Under the pieces are notes generated by a model. That model saw only the letters and a program-made list of their open reading frames with translations. It was not told where the DNA came from and searched no databases. From the NCBI GenBank assembly GCA_020160755.1, contig JAIUPN010000001.1:620001-684000 (forward strand): a stretch of 64,000 bases of DNA, given 5' to 3'. A program made the position numbers and the translations under genes. The DNA is from Pseudomonadota bacterium (GTDB taxonomy: Bacteria; Pseudomonadota; Alphaproteobacteria; Sphingomonadales; Sphingomonadaceae). Below are positions 1 to 8,470 of this stretch, piece after piece (positions within the stretch are counted from its first letter, which is position 1; every line of letters begins with the position of its first letter).

Positions 1-1218
1 CGCGACCTCGGCAACACCGTTATCGTCGTCGAGCATGACGAGGATGCCATCCGCCACGCCGACTATGTCGTCGACATGGGGCCCGGCGCGGGGCTCCACG
101 GCGGCGAGATCGTCGCCGAGGGCACACTGGAACAGGTGCTCGCGAACACGAACAGCCTGACCGCCGCCTACCTCACCGGCGCGAAGAAGATCGAGGTGCC
201 GAAGCATCGCCGCAAGGGCAATGGCTTCGACCTCGTGCTCAAGGGCGCGCGCGCGAACAATCTCAACAATGTCACCGCGAAGATCCCGCTCGGCACCTTC
301 ACCTGCGTCACCGGCCTGTCGGGCAGCGGCAAGTCGAGCCTGATCATCGACACGCTCTATGCCAGCGCGGCGCGCGTGCTCAACGGCGCGCGCATGATCG
401 CGGGGCCGCACGACAGCCTGAAGGGGCTGGAGCATTGCGACAAGGTCATCGACATCGACCAGTCGCCGATCGGCCGCACCCCGCGCTCGAACCCCGCGAC
501 CTATACGGGCGCCTTCACGATCATCCGCGACTGGTTCGCGGGGCTGCCCGAGAGCCAGGCGCGCGGGTACAAGCCCGGACGCTTCAGCTTCAACGTCAAG
601 GGCGGACGCTGCGAAACCTGCACCGGTGACGGCCTCATCAAGATCGAGATGCACTTCCTGCCCGACGTCTATGTGACGTGCGAGACGTGCCACGGCAAAC
701 GCTACAACCGCGAAACGCTCGAGGTGAAGTTCAAGGGCCACAGCATCGCCGACGTGCTCGACATGACGGTCGAGGATGCGGCGGAATTCTTCAAGGCGGT
801 GCCGTCGATCCGCGAGAAGATGGCGATGCTCGTCCGTGTGGGTCTTGGGTACATCAAGGTCGGGCAGCAGGCGACGACGCTGTCGGGGGGCGAGGCGCAG
901 CGCGTCAAGCTCGCCAAGGAGCTCAGCCGCCGCTCGACCGGGCAGACGCTCTATATCCTCGACGAACCGACCACCGGCCTGCATTTCGAGGATGTGCGCA
1001 AGCTGCTCGAAGTGCTCCAGGCGCTCGTCGATCAGGGCAACAGCGTCGTGGTGATCGAGCATAATCTCGACGTCATCAAGACCGCCGATTATATCCTCGA
1101 TCTCGGCCCCGAAGGCGGAGTCAAGGGCGGCGAAATCGTCGCTGCGGGCACGCCCGAACAAGTGGTGAAGGAGAAGCGCAGCTTCACCGGCCAGTATCTG
1201 GCGCCATTGTTGAAGTAA
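1..1218 (+). CDS. uvrA: UvrA excinuclease ABC subunit A, C-terminal part (5' end outside window)
   Basis: This is the ATPase and damage-recognition subunit of UvrABC nucleotide excision repair. The reading frame is open from base 1 and enters mid-protein, just after the first ABC domain ([15 protein letters not shown]). A second ABC ATPase follows, with Walker [10 protein letters not shown], a zinc module of two CxxC pairs (CETCTGDG and [10 protein letters not shown]), the signature [15 protein letters not shown] and Walker [13 protein letters not shown]. This order is diagnostic of UvrA. The C-terminus (GQYLAPLLK) is typical. Roughly the first 60% of the protein lies upstream of the window. 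No SOS box can be judged because the promoter is not included. Confidence 0.97.
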   Translation, partial: RDLGNTVIVVEHDEDAIRHADYVVDMGPGAGLHGGEIVAEGTLEQVLANTNSLTAAYLTGAKKIEVPKHRRKGNGFDLVLKGARANNLNNVTAKIPLGTFTCVTGLSGSGKSSLIIDTLYASAARVLNGARMIAGPHDSLKGLEHCDKVIDIDQSPIGRTPRSNPATYTGAFTIIRDWFAGLPESQARGYKPGRFSFNVKGGRCETCTGDGLIKIEMHFLPDVYVTCETCHGKRYNRETLEVKFKGHSIADVLDMTVEDAAEFFKAVPSIREKMAMLVRVGLGYIKVGQQATTLSGGEAQRVKLAKELSRRSTGQTLYILDEPTTGLHFEDVRKLLEVLQALVDQGNSVVVIEHNLDVIKTADYILDLGPEGGVKGGEIVAAGTPEQVVKEKRSFTGQYLAPLLK

Positions 1219-1310
1219 TTGCCGCGCCCCCTATTGCGGACCCGATTGACAAGGCACTGACAGCCTTGCAAGTAACCTCCGGCCGCACTCTGCGGCTTGG
1301 GGGAAAATGG

Positions 1311-2075
1311 ATGAATTACCTGAGGGGCGCGGCCGCTTTTGCGGTCTCTTTTACCATGCTTTCGATTTCGGTGCAGGCGCAGGAAGCCGCGGCACCTGCC
1401 GCCGAACCCGCCGCAGCGACTGAAACGGCCGCCGCGCCTGCCGCGGCTCCGGCCGTTGCCGCCGCCGTCCCCGCACTCGCCGTCGCGGCGCCTGCGCCCG
1501 GCCTGATGCTGCCCTCCTACACCGAAGTGATCCTGACGCCCGATGCCGAGGCGAACAGCAAGAAATTGCGCGAGGGCCACACGGTGCCGATGCGCACCGT
1601 CTTCGACGTGATGCACAATGGCGTCGTCGTGATCCCGAAAGGCACGCGCGGCATGGGCACGGTGACGTGGCGCACCGGCAAGGGCGCGTTCGGCAAGTCG
1701 GCGAAGATGGAAATCACCTTCAACGAACTGACCTTGCCCAACGGCCAGCGCCTGCCGCTGGCGGGGATGCACCGGCAGGAAGGCGAAGGAAACACCGGCG
1801 CCGCGGTCGGCGCGGCGATCGCGGTCGGCGTCTTCGGTGCCTTCGTCACCGGCAAGTCGGCGATCATTCCCGTCGGCCAGCATCTGATGGCGCGGACGAA
1901 CGAGTCGCTCGCCTACTCCATCCCGGCGGGCGCGGTGGTCATCCCGACCGCGCAGCTCGCCCCCGCGGCCGGCGTCGCGGTGGTGGCGCCCGTGACCGCA
2001 CCGGCTCCCGCTGCCGAAGGGGCTCCCGCAGCGACGGCCGAACCGGCCGCGCCGACGACGCCGACCGAAGGCTGA
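1311..2075 (+). CDS. Secreted protein of unknown function with Ala/Pro-rich ends
   Basis: 254 residues. The start was set at ATG 1311, because a signal peptide begins there (MNYLRGAAAFAVSF..., cleavage near VQAQ) and a purine-rich stretch precedes it. A TTG 45 nt upstream would bury the signal peptide. After cleavage comes an Ala/Pro/Glu-rich linker, then a folded region of about 150 residues with VVIPKGTRGMGTV and a glycine-rich hydrophobic segment (GAAVGAAIAVGVFGAFVTG), then another Ala/Pro-rich tail. The 'IPKGT.G.G.V' stretch recalls the beta-strand region of VirB10/TrbI-like domains. No type IV secretion genes are nearby, so this is only a resemblance. It is likely periplasmic or envelope-associated. 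Confidence 0.75.
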   Translation: MNYLRGAAAFAVSFTMLSISVQAQEAAAPAAEPAAATETAAAPAAAPAVAAAVPALAVAAPAPGLMLPSYTEVILTPDAEANSKKLREGHTVPMRTVFDVMHNGVVVIPKGTRGMGTVTWRTGKGAFGKSAKMEITFNELTLPNGQRLPLAGMHRQEGEGNTGAAVGAAIAVGVFGAFVTGKSAIIPVGQHLMARTNESLAYSIPAGAVVIPTAQLAPAAGVAVVAPVTAPAPAAEGAPAATAEPAAPTTPTEG

Positions 2076-2084
2076 CAATATATC

Positions 2085-2112
2085 GATCCCCTCCCGTACG
2101 CGGGAGGGGATT
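2085..2112. terminator. Bidirectional stem-loop between convergent genes
   Basis: An 11-12 bp perfect stem (gatcccctcccg / cgggaggggat) closes a four-base loop (tacg), exactly between the stop codons of the convergent genes ending at 2075 and 2116. There is no strong T-run, so termination strength is uncertain. Confidence 0.55.
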
Positions 2113-2115
2113 GGA

Positions 2116-2664
2116 TCAATGCCACACCGCCGAGAGCGGGTAGAGCGCGATCAGCCAGACAAGGCACGCGCACACGATGCGCCGGTCCTTCGCCACGATC
2201 GCGAGCAGCGCGACGGGAAAGAAGCTCCAGCTGATCACGATGTTCCGCGCGTCGAGCGGCGGGAAGGTCGCGAGCGCCGCGACGGTCGCGAGCAGCGCGA
2301 CATTGCACAGCAGGATGCCGCCAAGCACCTTGCGATAATGCTGGTCGAAATGCGCGTTCAAATCATCCCACGCCTCGGGATCGTCGGGGAAGACGAGGCT
2401 CGCCGCGATGAAATAGATCGCGGTGACGATAAAGCCGCCGAACAGCACCGGCCAGCTCAGCGGCAACAGGTCGCGCATCCCCCAGCCGTACATCCAGAAG
2501 GTCACGACGTCGCACGACACGAACAGGCCGAGCAGCGCGGTCGGCCAGCCGATCCGCACCTTGTGGCTCGCCTTCATCGCCTTCGCGAGCCCGCCGAGCC
2601 CTTCGGCGAGCGCGAGGCCGAGGATCAGCCCGAACAGCGAAAAGATGAATTCGAACCCGCTCAT
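2116..2664 (-). CDS. Small multi-pass membrane protein, unknown function
   Basis: 182 residues from ATG 2664. An in-frame upstream start would add six residues before the hydrophobic N-terminus (MSGFEFIFSLFGLILGL). About five hydrophobic segments are visible, the last ending at WLIALYPLSAVWH. A short charged stretch (PDDPEAWDDLNAHFDQHYRK) separates two segments. No enzymatic motif was recognised. It is convergent with the secreted-protein gene and followed upstream by a palindromic repeat. Many alphaproteobacterial genomes carry similar unnamed membrane proteins; the function is unknown. Confidence 0.75.
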   Translation of the reverse strand: MSGFEFIFSLFGLILGLALAEGLGGLAKAMKASHKVRIGWPTALLGLFVSCDVVTFWMYGWGMRDLLPLSWPVLFGGFIVTAIYFIAASLVFPDDPEAWDDLNAHFDQHYRKVLGGILLCNVALLATVAALATFPPLDARNIVISWSFFPVALLAIVAKDRRIVCACLVWLIALYPLSAVWH

Positions 2665-2686
2665 ATGCCCCCGCACATCCACACTT

Positions 2687-2758
2687 CGTCACCCCGGACT
2701 TGATCCGGGGTCCCGCTACACTGGCGCGAATGGATGCCGGATCAAGTCCGGCATGACG
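2687..2758. repeat. REP-like inverted repeat (ACTTGATCCGG family)
   Basis: Two arms face each other: cgtcaccccggacttgatcc on the left and ggatcaagtccggcatgacg on the right, separated by about 30 bases. Each arm itself contains a short palindrome (ccgg...ccgg). Extragenic repeats around the core GGACTTGATCCGG are abundant in sphingomonads and other alphaproteobacteria. It lies between two genes and codes for nothing. Confidence 0.8.
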
Positions 2759-2803
2759 AGAGAAAAATCGACCGCACGCATCGATCGGAACGGATTGAAG
2801 CCG

Positions 2804-3112
2804 CTACCCCATCAGCTTCGCGGTGATATCCTCGGCGGCATAAATCCGGATCACCGGCGGCGCGGACGACAGCGCGCGCATCTCGGCGACGAAGGCGCGA
2901 GATGCGGGCAGCGCGAAATGGGCGCGAACCGCATCGATGCTCTCCCACTCCTCGACGAACATCAGCCGGTCGGGGTTTTCGACATCGATATGGCAATGAT
3001 GCACCAGACACCCCGGCTCGGAACGCGACCGCGCGCTATGCCCGGCGCCAAGCGCGATCATGCGCTCACGATGTTCGGGGGTGAGGATGACGTGGCCGGT
3101 GATGAGGATCAT
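2804..3112 (-). CDS. Antibiotic-biosynthesis-monooxygenase (ABM) domain protein, YgiN-like
   Basis: 102 residues, a single ABM ferredoxin-like fold. The visible pattern fits the family: a beta-strand start (MILITGHVILTPEHRERM), central SEPGCLVHHCHIDVENPDRLMFVEEWES, and a helix DAVRAHFALPASRAF. Members are dimeric, cofactor-free oxygenases or quinol monooxygenases; the exact substrate cannot be read from sequence. It stands alone between a palindromic repeat and the AT-rich island. Codon use matches the GC-rich host, unlike the next three genes. Confidence 0.8.
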   Translation of the reverse strand: MILITGHVILTPEHRERMIALGAGHSARSRSEPGCLVHHCHIDVENPDRLMFVEEWESIDAVRAHFALPASRAFVAEMRALSSAPPVIRIYAAEDITAKLMG

Positions 3113-3133
3113 ACAAATGCGACCTCACTGCTC

Positions 3134-3496
3134 TCATGCTCTTCGGTTCAAAGCCAAGCAAATCATCAGGGATATCAAAAAAGTCCCAGTAAAAACAATT
3201 AACAAAGCTTCAGACGGATCAGCCATTTTCGCGCTATCATTACCAGCTTTGCTTAGTGACAATAGCTTCTCCACGCCAAACTCTATCTTCAACAGGAAGA
3301 AAAAAATGGCATAGACTACAAGGCCAAAGGCATTAATCGCACCAGTTGTCGGGTTCAGCCTCGCCAAATCCCTAAACTCTTTAAAAAATAACTTTACTGT
3401 TGACGAGATACTTTCACCCAAGAACTTATTACAAGCCCAAGCAACAACAAAAATTAACAGTATCCAGAGCAGAAGCCCAACGCTCGGAGGTGACAA
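3134..3496 (-). CDS. Small membrane protein, third gene of the AT-rich island
   Basis: 120 residues with three predicted membrane segments: LLLWILLIFVVAWACNKFL near the N-terminus, INAFGLVVYAIFFFLLKI in the middle and ALLIVFTGTFLISLMICLAL at the C-terminus. A charged stretch lies between the last two. No family was recognised. It follows the preceding gene after one base, so co-transcription is near certain. The DNA is markedly AT-richer than its surroundings (24 G/C out of 60 in 3181-3240) and uses codons such as AAA, ATA and TTA that are rare elsewhere in the window. This suggests recent acquisition. Confidence 0.7.
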   Translation of the reverse strand: MSPPSVGLLLWILLIFVVAWACNKFLGESISSTVKLFFKEFRDLARLNPTTGAINAFGLVVYAIFFFLLKIEFGVEKLLSLSKAGNDSAKMADPSEALLIVFTGTFLISLMICLALNRRA

Positions 3497-3497
3497 C

Positions 3498-4076
3498 CTA
3501 GGGTTCCCAACCGTGGCGATTCGCCATTTCCATTAACACAAACGTCCCCCCCGTAACCAACCCAAACAAAGCAATAATGGGCTGGACAAAAACGATATTT
3601 GTTACCTCACCCACACCCCAAAGAAAAACAAATAACACAACGATATATGCCCCAAGAACTCCCGCCCCAATATGAAGCCTTTCTGCAACCTTAGGAGAAG
3701 GCGCAGCCGAAAGAAAGGTAGCACTCTGCTCCCCTTGACTCTCAATTAGAGGGCGGTCCGCCACTCTCTTCAGTATATCATAGAGATCGGAAATATCCTG
3801 ATTTTCAACGACCCATTTTTTTGAACTTTTTGGAAGACCATCGTCATTCGCCGACGACGTAGCCAAGTGGCCTTGAGCGCCTAAAACGTGCCCTAAAGAT
3901 ACAGCAGAATTTGATACATTATACAGAGTATAGGAATTTTCCTGCCCAAAGGCAGAGCCGCCAACAGTGACTCCACCGGCATCCACTTTGGGCTTCCCTG
4001 TTAGGATGACAGGCGAAAAAAGTATAAGACTTTCGTTGCGAAGAAATTCTTCAGACACGCCTCGGTCTCTATTCAC
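3498..4076 (-). CDS. Unknown protein with C-terminal double membrane anchor, second gene of the AT-rich island
   Basis: 192 residues. The N-terminal two thirds is soluble, with a Gly/Val-rich beta-like stretch (VDAGGVTVGGSAF) and a small helical region (ISDLYDILKRVADRPL). The last 60 residues form two hydrophobic segments (LGAYIVVLFVFLWGVGEV and FVQPIIALFGLVTGGTFVLM). No signal peptide is visible, so the soluble part should face the cytoplasm. It overlaps the upstream gene by 8 nt and abuts the downstream one. Base composition is AT-rich. No known domain was recognised; the layout resembles a cytoplasmic sensor fused to a membrane hairpin, which is an inference only. Confidence 0.7.
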   Translation of the reverse strand: MNRDRGVSEEFLRNESLILFSPVILTGKPKVDAGGVTVGGSAFGQENSYTLYNVSNSAVSLGHVLGAQGHLATSSANDDGLPKSSKKWVVENQDISDLYDILKRVADRPLIESQGEQSATFLSAAPSPKVAERLHIGAGVLGAYIVVLFVFLWGVGEVTNIVFVQPIIALFGLVTGGTFVLMEMANRHGWEP

Positions 4077-4473
4077 CAGAAGAATCCCCCTCCTTCGCGG
4101 ATCTAGCAGAGATTGCGTCGATGGCAGATTTCAGTCCATCGACATCTACCTCATCCCGACGAATGAGTACTGTAATAGATTTTATAGCCAGCTCAGCCAG
4201 CACCGAGGGGGCCATTCTTATTCGAGCAGTTTCGGTCACTTCTGAAGCCAGCCCTACTCTTTCAATTTCCTTGTCACCTACCTCCGTATTAAAATGGGAG
4301 ATGACTCGCGGCCCAAATTGGAGGAACGCTATTTCTAAATCTCGACCTAGATCAATGATCACTGGCTTATCAGTTACGCCGCGAAAGAGCGCTACATCCC
4401 TAACGACAGGCGTAGGTTCATCGCCATTCACCTCGTCTACCTTTTCCGCGGAAGGCACAGCTTCTTCTGTCAT
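4069..4473 (-). CDS. Small acidic protein, possibly DUF3467-like, first gene of the AT-rich island
   Basis: 134 residues, acidic at both ends and without membrane segments. The central part (LEIAFLQFGPRVISHFNTE, then ETARIRMAPSVLAELAIKSI) resembles the strand-then-'MSP...L...L' layout of DUF3467 proteins. That match is from memory of the family pattern and is weak. It is the first gene of a three-gene, tightly packed operon (8-nt overlap with the next). About 120 bp upstream, on the same strand, lies a well-formed Pho box (4590-4607), so phosphate control is possible. Confidence 0.65.
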   Translation of the reverse strand: MTEEAVPSAEKVDEVNGDEPTPVVRDVALFRGVTDKPVIIDLGRDLEIAFLQFGPRVISHFNTEVGDKEIERVGLASEVTETARIRMAPSVLAELAIKSITVLIRRDEVDVDGLKSAIDAISARSAKEGDSSGE

Positions 4474-4589
4474 GGATATCCCGGTCAGTTAATGATGGGC
4501 GGTCCAGCGCCGACCATCAGAATGATATTAGTATATGCGAACGAACAATCAATGCCGGAAAGCACCGAAGCGGGACTTCAGGATATTTC

Positions 4590-4607
4590 ATGACACTTAT
4601 ATGACAA
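4590..4607 (-). promoter_or_regulatory. Pho box facing the AT-rich island
   Basis: Read on the minus strand, two 7-base repeats, TTGTCAT and GTGTCAT, are separated by ATAA. This gives the 11-bp period of PhoB direct repeats (E. coli consensus CTGTCAT-N4-CTGTCAT). It points toward the gene starting at 4473, back to back with a second box for pstS. Confidence 0.7.
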
Positions 4608-4610
4608 TCC

Positions 4611-4628
4611 CTGTCACATACACGTCAC
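4611..4628 (+). promoter_or_regulatory. Pho box upstream of pstS
   Basis: Two 7-base repeats, CTGTCAC and ACGTCAC, are separated by ATAC, giving the 11-bp spacing of PhoB sites. It lies 82 bp before the pstS start codon in the expected orientation. phoB itself is the last gene of the operon downstream, which allows autoregulation. Confidence 0.72.
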
Positions 4629-4709
4629 ACAAAACCCCCATTGGCGGCTCAGCGAGTCGCCGCGGGGGTGGCGACTTGGTTCGGTAACGACCCCCGACAG
4701 GATCATTCC

Positions 4710-5759
4710 ATGTTGCAGAAATTCGGTCTTATCGCTGGTGCGGCGACGTGCGCGCTGGCGCTTTCCGCGTGCCAGGATCAGGCGTCTTCGGGCGGCGGCG
4801 CGCGCGATTATATCAGCGCGGTCGGCTCCTCGACCGTCTATCCCTTTGCCACCGCGGTCGGCGAGAAGTTCGCCGAAGCGACGGGCAACAAGACCCCCAA
4901 GATCGACAGCACGGGCACCGGCGGCGGCTTCGAGCGCTTCTGCGCCGGCGTCGGCGGCGACACCCCCGACATCGCGAACGCATCGCGCCGCATCAAGAAG
5001 AAGGAATTCGACACCTGCGCCAAGAATGGCGTGAAGGACATCGTCGAAGTCCAGATCGGCATCGACGGCATCGCGCTGGGCGAAGCTTCGCGCGGCCCCG
5101 GCTTCAAGCTGTCGGAAGAAGATGTCTACAAGGCGCTGGCCGCCAACCCCTATGGCAAGCCGAACACCGCGAAGACGTGGAAGGACGTGAACCCCGCGCT
5201 TCCCGCGGTCGCGATCTCGGTCTTCGGTCCGCCGTCGACCAGCGGCACGTACGACGCGTTCAAGGAGCTGATCCTCGGCAAGGGCTGCGACGCCAATGCG
5301 GAGATGAAGGCGCTGAAGGACAGCAACAAGGAAAAGCACGAAGCGACCTGCACCACGCTGCGCGGCGCGCCTTATTATGTCGAGCAGGGCGAGAATGATA
5401 ACCTCATCATCTCGAAGCTCGACAAGAACCCGACGAGCCTCGGCATCTTCGGCTTCAGCTATCTCGATGCGAACAAGGACAAGATCAAGGCGGTCCCGGT
5501 GCAGGGCGTCGCCCCGACCTATGCCGCGATCGCCGACGGCAGCTATCCGGGTTCGCGTCCGCTGTTCATCTATATCAAGAAGGCGCATGTCGGCGTCGTC
5601 CCCGGCCTCGCCGAATATGTCGCCGAGTTCCTGAAGGGCGCGGGCGACGGCGGTTACCTCAACGCCAAGGGCCTGATCGTGTCGCCGAAGGCGATCGCCG
5701 ACCTTGCGGCGTCGAACGGCAAGGCGATGACCGCGCTGAACGGCGCCGAGCTCAAGTAA
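4710..5759 (+). CDS. pstS: PstS, periplasmic phosphate-binding lipoprotein of the Pst ABC importer
   Basis: 349 residues from ATG 4710; an earlier in-frame ATG would remove the signal from the N-terminus. The signal peptide ends in the lipobox LSAC (Cys21), so the protein should be membrane-anchored. Binding-site motifs of the family are visible: AVGSSTVYPF near the N-terminus, STGTGGGFERFC, DIANASRRIKKKE and the later GPPSTSGTYDAF. It delivers phosphate to PstCA. First gene of pstSCAB-phoU-phoB, preceded by a Pho box and followed by a stem-loop that may keep pstS transcripts in excess over the rest. Confidence 0.95.
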   Translation: MLQKFGLIAGAATCALALSACQDQASSGGGARDYISAVGSSTVYPFATAVGEKFAEATGNKTPKIDSTGTGGGFERFCAGVGGDTPDIANASRRIKKKEFDTCAKNGVKDIVEVQIGIDGIALGEASRGPGFKLSEEDVYKALAANPYGKPNTAKTWKDVNPALPAVAISVFGPPSTSGTYDAFKELILGKGCDANAEMKALKDSNKEKHEATCTTLRGAPYYVEQGENDNLIISKLDKNPTSLGIFGFSYLDANKDKIKAVPVQGVAPTYAAIADGSYPGSRPLFIYIKKAHVGVVPGLAEYVAEFLKGAGDGGYLNAKGLIVSPKAIADLAASNGKAMTALNGAELK

Positions 5760-5773
5760 GTTTCCTCCCGCTA

Positions 5774-5813
5774 GCGGCCGGGGCGGGTTCGCCCTTCCCG
5801 GCCGCCGCTTTTT
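5774..5813 (+). terminator. Intercistronic stem-loop between pstS and pstC
   Basis: A 9-bp perfect outer stem (gcggccggg / cccggccgc) encloses an inner G/C-rich hairpin and is followed by cgcttttt. It has the form of a rho-independent terminator but sits inside the operon. Partial termination or protection of the 3' end of the pstS mRNA would give more binding protein than permease, a known pattern for binding-protein operons. Confidence 0.7.
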
Positions 5814-5842
5814 CGCGACTTTCTGAGGACGGACATAGCGAC

Positions 5843-7219
5843 GTGACCTTCAACGCCGCCGCCCTTTTGCTTTTGATCGCAGGGTTAGCCCTGATCGGCT
5901 GGCTCGCCGGCCGTGCGCGGTCGAACCTGCTCGCCGGCCGTGCGGGCAAAAAGCTCCATTCGCGCCCGCAATATCATGGCTGGTATGTCGCGCTGTGGCT
6001 GTTCGCCCCCGCCGCGCTGTTCCTCGCCGTCTGGTCGGCGGTCTCGCCCGGGCTGATCACCAATCAGGTGATCGCGACCGAGGCGGCGCAGAGCCTGCCC
6101 GAATTCGGATTCGAGCGCGGCGCGATCCTGTCCGATGCGCGCGCCGTCGCGCAGGGCAAGCAGGCCGCAGTGCGGCTGCCCGCCGCGGCGCCGCTCGTGA
6201 AGCCCTATGCCGACGCGAGCCACAAATATGCGTGGATCGGCATCGCCGCGATGCTCGCGCTGGCGCTCGCGGGCGGGCTCTATGCCTTCACGCGGATCAA
6301 ACCCGATTTCCGGGCGCGCACGCGGGTCGAAAAGATCGTGATGCTGTTCCTGCTGCTCGCGTCGCTCGTCGCGATCCTCACGACCTTCGGCATCGTGCTC
6401 TCCTTGCTCTTTGAATCGATCCGCTTCTTCCGCCTCGTCTCGCCCGCCGAACTGCTGTTCGGCACCGAATGGGCGCCGACGAGCGGCGCGCCGCAGCCCG
6501 ACACCTTTGGCGGCATCCCGCTGTTCTGGGGCACGATCCTGATCGGCGCGATCATCGCGATGATCGTCGCCATTCCCATCGGCATGATGACCGCGGTCTA
6601 CCTCACCCAATATGCCGCGCCGGTGGTGCGCAAATGGGTGAAGCCGATCCTCGAGATTCTCGCGGGCGTACCGACCGTCGTCTACGGCTATTTCGCCGCG
6701 CTGACCGTCGCGCCGGCCTTGCGCGAATTTGCGGTGATGCTGGGTATTCCCAACGCCTCGACCGAAAGCGCGCTCGCCGCGGGTATCGTGATGGGCGTGA
6801 TGATCATCCCCTTCGTGTCCTCGATGGCCGACGACAGCATCAACGCGGTGCCGCAGGCGATGCGCGACGGATCGCTCGCGCTCGGCGCGACGCCGAACGA
6901 GACGATCCGTCAGGTGCTGATCCCCGCTGCGCTTCCGGGCGTGATGGGCGGCATATTGCTCGCGGTCAGCCGTGCGATCGGCGAGACGATGATCGTCGTC
7001 ATGGCGGCGGGCCTCTCCGCCAACATGACCGCCAACCCCTTTGCCAGCGTCACCACGGTGACCGCGCAGATCGTGAAACTGCTCACCGGCGATCAGGAGT
7101 TCGACAGCGCGAAAACGCTCGCTGCCTTCGCGCTCGGCCTCGTCCTCTTCATCGTCACGCTGCTGCTCAACATCGTCGCGCTGCGGATCGTCAAGAAATA
7201 CCGGGAAGCATATGAATAG
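5843..7219 (+). CDS. pstC: PstC, phosphate ABC transporter permease
   Basis: 458 residues starting at GTG 5843, with a purine-rich site (tgaggacgg) upstream. The N-terminal 150 residues hold two or three membrane segments and a periplasmic loop that E. coli PstC lacks; this extended form is usual in alphaproteobacteria. The canonical BPD-transporter domain follows, with IPIGMMTAVYL, AGVPTVVYGYF and the EAA-type loop (DGSLALGATPNETIRQVLI...). It pairs with PstA to form the channel. The stop overlaps the start of pstA by 8 nt, which couples translation. Confidence 0.93.
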   Translation: MTFNAAALLLLIAGLALIGWLAGRARSNLLAGRAGKKLHSRPQYHGWYVALWLFAPAALFLAVWSAVSPGLITNQVIATEAAQSLPEFGFERGAILSDARAVAQGKQAAVRLPAAAPLVKPYADASHKYAWIGIAAMLALALAGGLYAFTRIKPDFRARTRVEKIVMLFLLLASLVAILTTFGIVLSLLFESIRFFRLVSPAELLFGTEWAPTSGAPQPDTFGGIPLFWGTILIGAIIAMIVAIPIGMMTAVYLTQYAAPVVRKWVKPILEILAGVPTVVYGYFAALTVAPALREFAVMLGIPNASTESALAAGIVMGVMIIPFVSSMADDSINAVPQAMRDGSLALGATPNETIRQVLIPAALPGVMGGILLAVSRAIGETMIVVMAAGLSANMTANPFASVTTVTAQIVKLLTGDQEFDSAKTLAAFALGLVLFIVTLLLNIVALRIVKKYREAYE

Positions 7220-8468
7220 GCAGACCGCCCCGACCGACTGGAAAGGCTCCGTGATGCAGTCGCGCATCGCGAAGCGCTACGCCGCCGAACGCCGCTTCAA
7301 GCTGTTCGGGCTGGGCGCGGTGCTGCTCTCGGGCGCCTTCCTCGCCTTCCTGCTCTTCGTGATGGTCGGCAACGGCGCGCGCGGGTTCATGTACACGCAT
7401 GTCGCGGTGCCCGTCGATTTCAAGGCGATGCCGCTGACGATCGACACGGCGCGCCTCGGCGACGCCGACGCCGATCAGGTGATCGCGAACGCCGGGCTCG
7501 CCGACATCGTCGCCTTTGCCGCCGACGAGGCGCTGGGGGCCGACGGATCGAAGCTGATCTCCGAAAATGCGTGGAAGGAAGTGCGCAGCGCGATCAAGGA
7601 CGATCCCGAATTGCTCAACGGCAAGACGGTGTTCGAACTGCCCGCCGCGTCCGAAGTCGACATCGCCGCCAAGGAAGGCGCCAAGGGCGTGCTCGGCGCG
7701 AAGGTCGATGCACTGGAGAAGGACGGCAAGCTGTCGACCGGCATCCACTGGCCCTTCTTCCGGAACGCCGACGCCACCGACCCCGCCGTCGCGGGCATCT
7801 GGGGTGCGCTCAAGGGATCGGTGCTGACGATCTTCATCGCCTTCCTGATCGCCTTTCCGACCGGCGTGCTCGCGGCGCTGTATCTGGAAGAATATGCGCC
7901 GAAGAACCGCTGGACCGACCTGATCGAAGTGTCGATCAACAACCTCGCCGCGGTGCCGTCGATCATCTTCGGCCTGCTTGCGCTAGCGGTATTCATCAAC
8001 TGGTTCGGCCTGTGTCAGGCGAGCCCGCTCGTCGGCGGGCTGACGCTGGCGCTGATGACGATGCCGGTGATCGTGATCGCCAGCCGCAACGCGATCAAGT
8101 CGGTGCCGCCCTCGATCCGCGACGCCGCACTCGGCGTCGGCGCAAGCCCGGTGCAGGTGGTGTTCCACCACGTGCTTCCCCTCGCCTTGCCCGGCATTCT
8201 GACCGGCACGATCATCGGCATGGCGCGCGCGCTGGGCGAAACCGCGCCGCTGCTGCTCGTCGGGATGCGCGCCTTCATCGGCGACGTTCCGGGTGGCATC
8301 TGCTCGCCCTCGACCGTGCTGCCGATGCAGATCTTCCTCTGGTCGGACGAAGTCGACCGGGGTTTTGTCGAGAAAACCTCCGCCGCGATCATCGTGCTGC
8401 TTATCGTGCTGCTGTCGATGAACGCCTTTGCGATCTATCTTCGCAACAAATTCGAAAAACGCTGGTGA
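7212..8468 (+). CDS. pstA: PstA, phosphate ABC transporter permease
   Basis: 418 residues. After one N-terminal membrane segment ([13 protein letters not shown]) comes a periplasmic insertion of about 130 residues, then the permease domain starting near [20 protein letters not shown]. The EAA-type loop is [19 protein letters not shown], followed by [18 protein letters not shown], which is typical of PstA. The large insertion again marks the alphaproteobacterial version. It starts inside the end of pstC (ATG 7212) and is separated by two bases from pstB. Confidence 0.93.
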   Translation: MNRQTAPTDWKGSVMQSRIAKRYAAERRFKLFGLGAVLLSGAFLAFLLFVMVGNGARGFMYTHVAVPVDFKAMPLTIDTARLGDADADQVIANAGLADIVAFAADEALGADGSKLISENAWKEVRSAIKDDPELLNGKTVFELPAASEVDIAAKEGAKGVLGAKVDALEKDGKLSTGIHWPFFRNADATDPAVAGIWGALKGSVLTIFIAFLIAFPTGVLAALYLEEYAPKNRWTDLIEVSINNLAAVPSIIFGLLALAVFINWFGLCQASPLVGGLTLALMTMPVIVIASRNAIKSVPPSIRDAALGVGASPVQVVFHHVLPLALPGILTGTIIGMARALGETAPLLLVGMRAFIGDVPGGICSPSTVLPMQIFLWSDEVDRGFVEKTSAAIIVLLIVLLSMNAFAIYLRNKFEKRW

Positions 8469-8470
8469 TC

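Noticed and set aside
1089..2078. Long Arg/Gly-rich frame antisense to the uvrA end and the secreted-protein gene
   Set aside because: Repetitive Arg/Gly/His composition and no motif; it mirrors the GC-rich third-codon bias of the genes on the other strand.
5885..7267. 460-codon minus-strand frame opposite pstC
   Set aside because: Dominated by Arg, Asp, Glu and His with no domain; antisense shadow of the Pst permease gene.
7571..8470. Extension of pstB into a 560-residue protein
   Set aside because: The part before 8471 is a shadow of pstA; a PstB of 260 residues with a normal start is standard.
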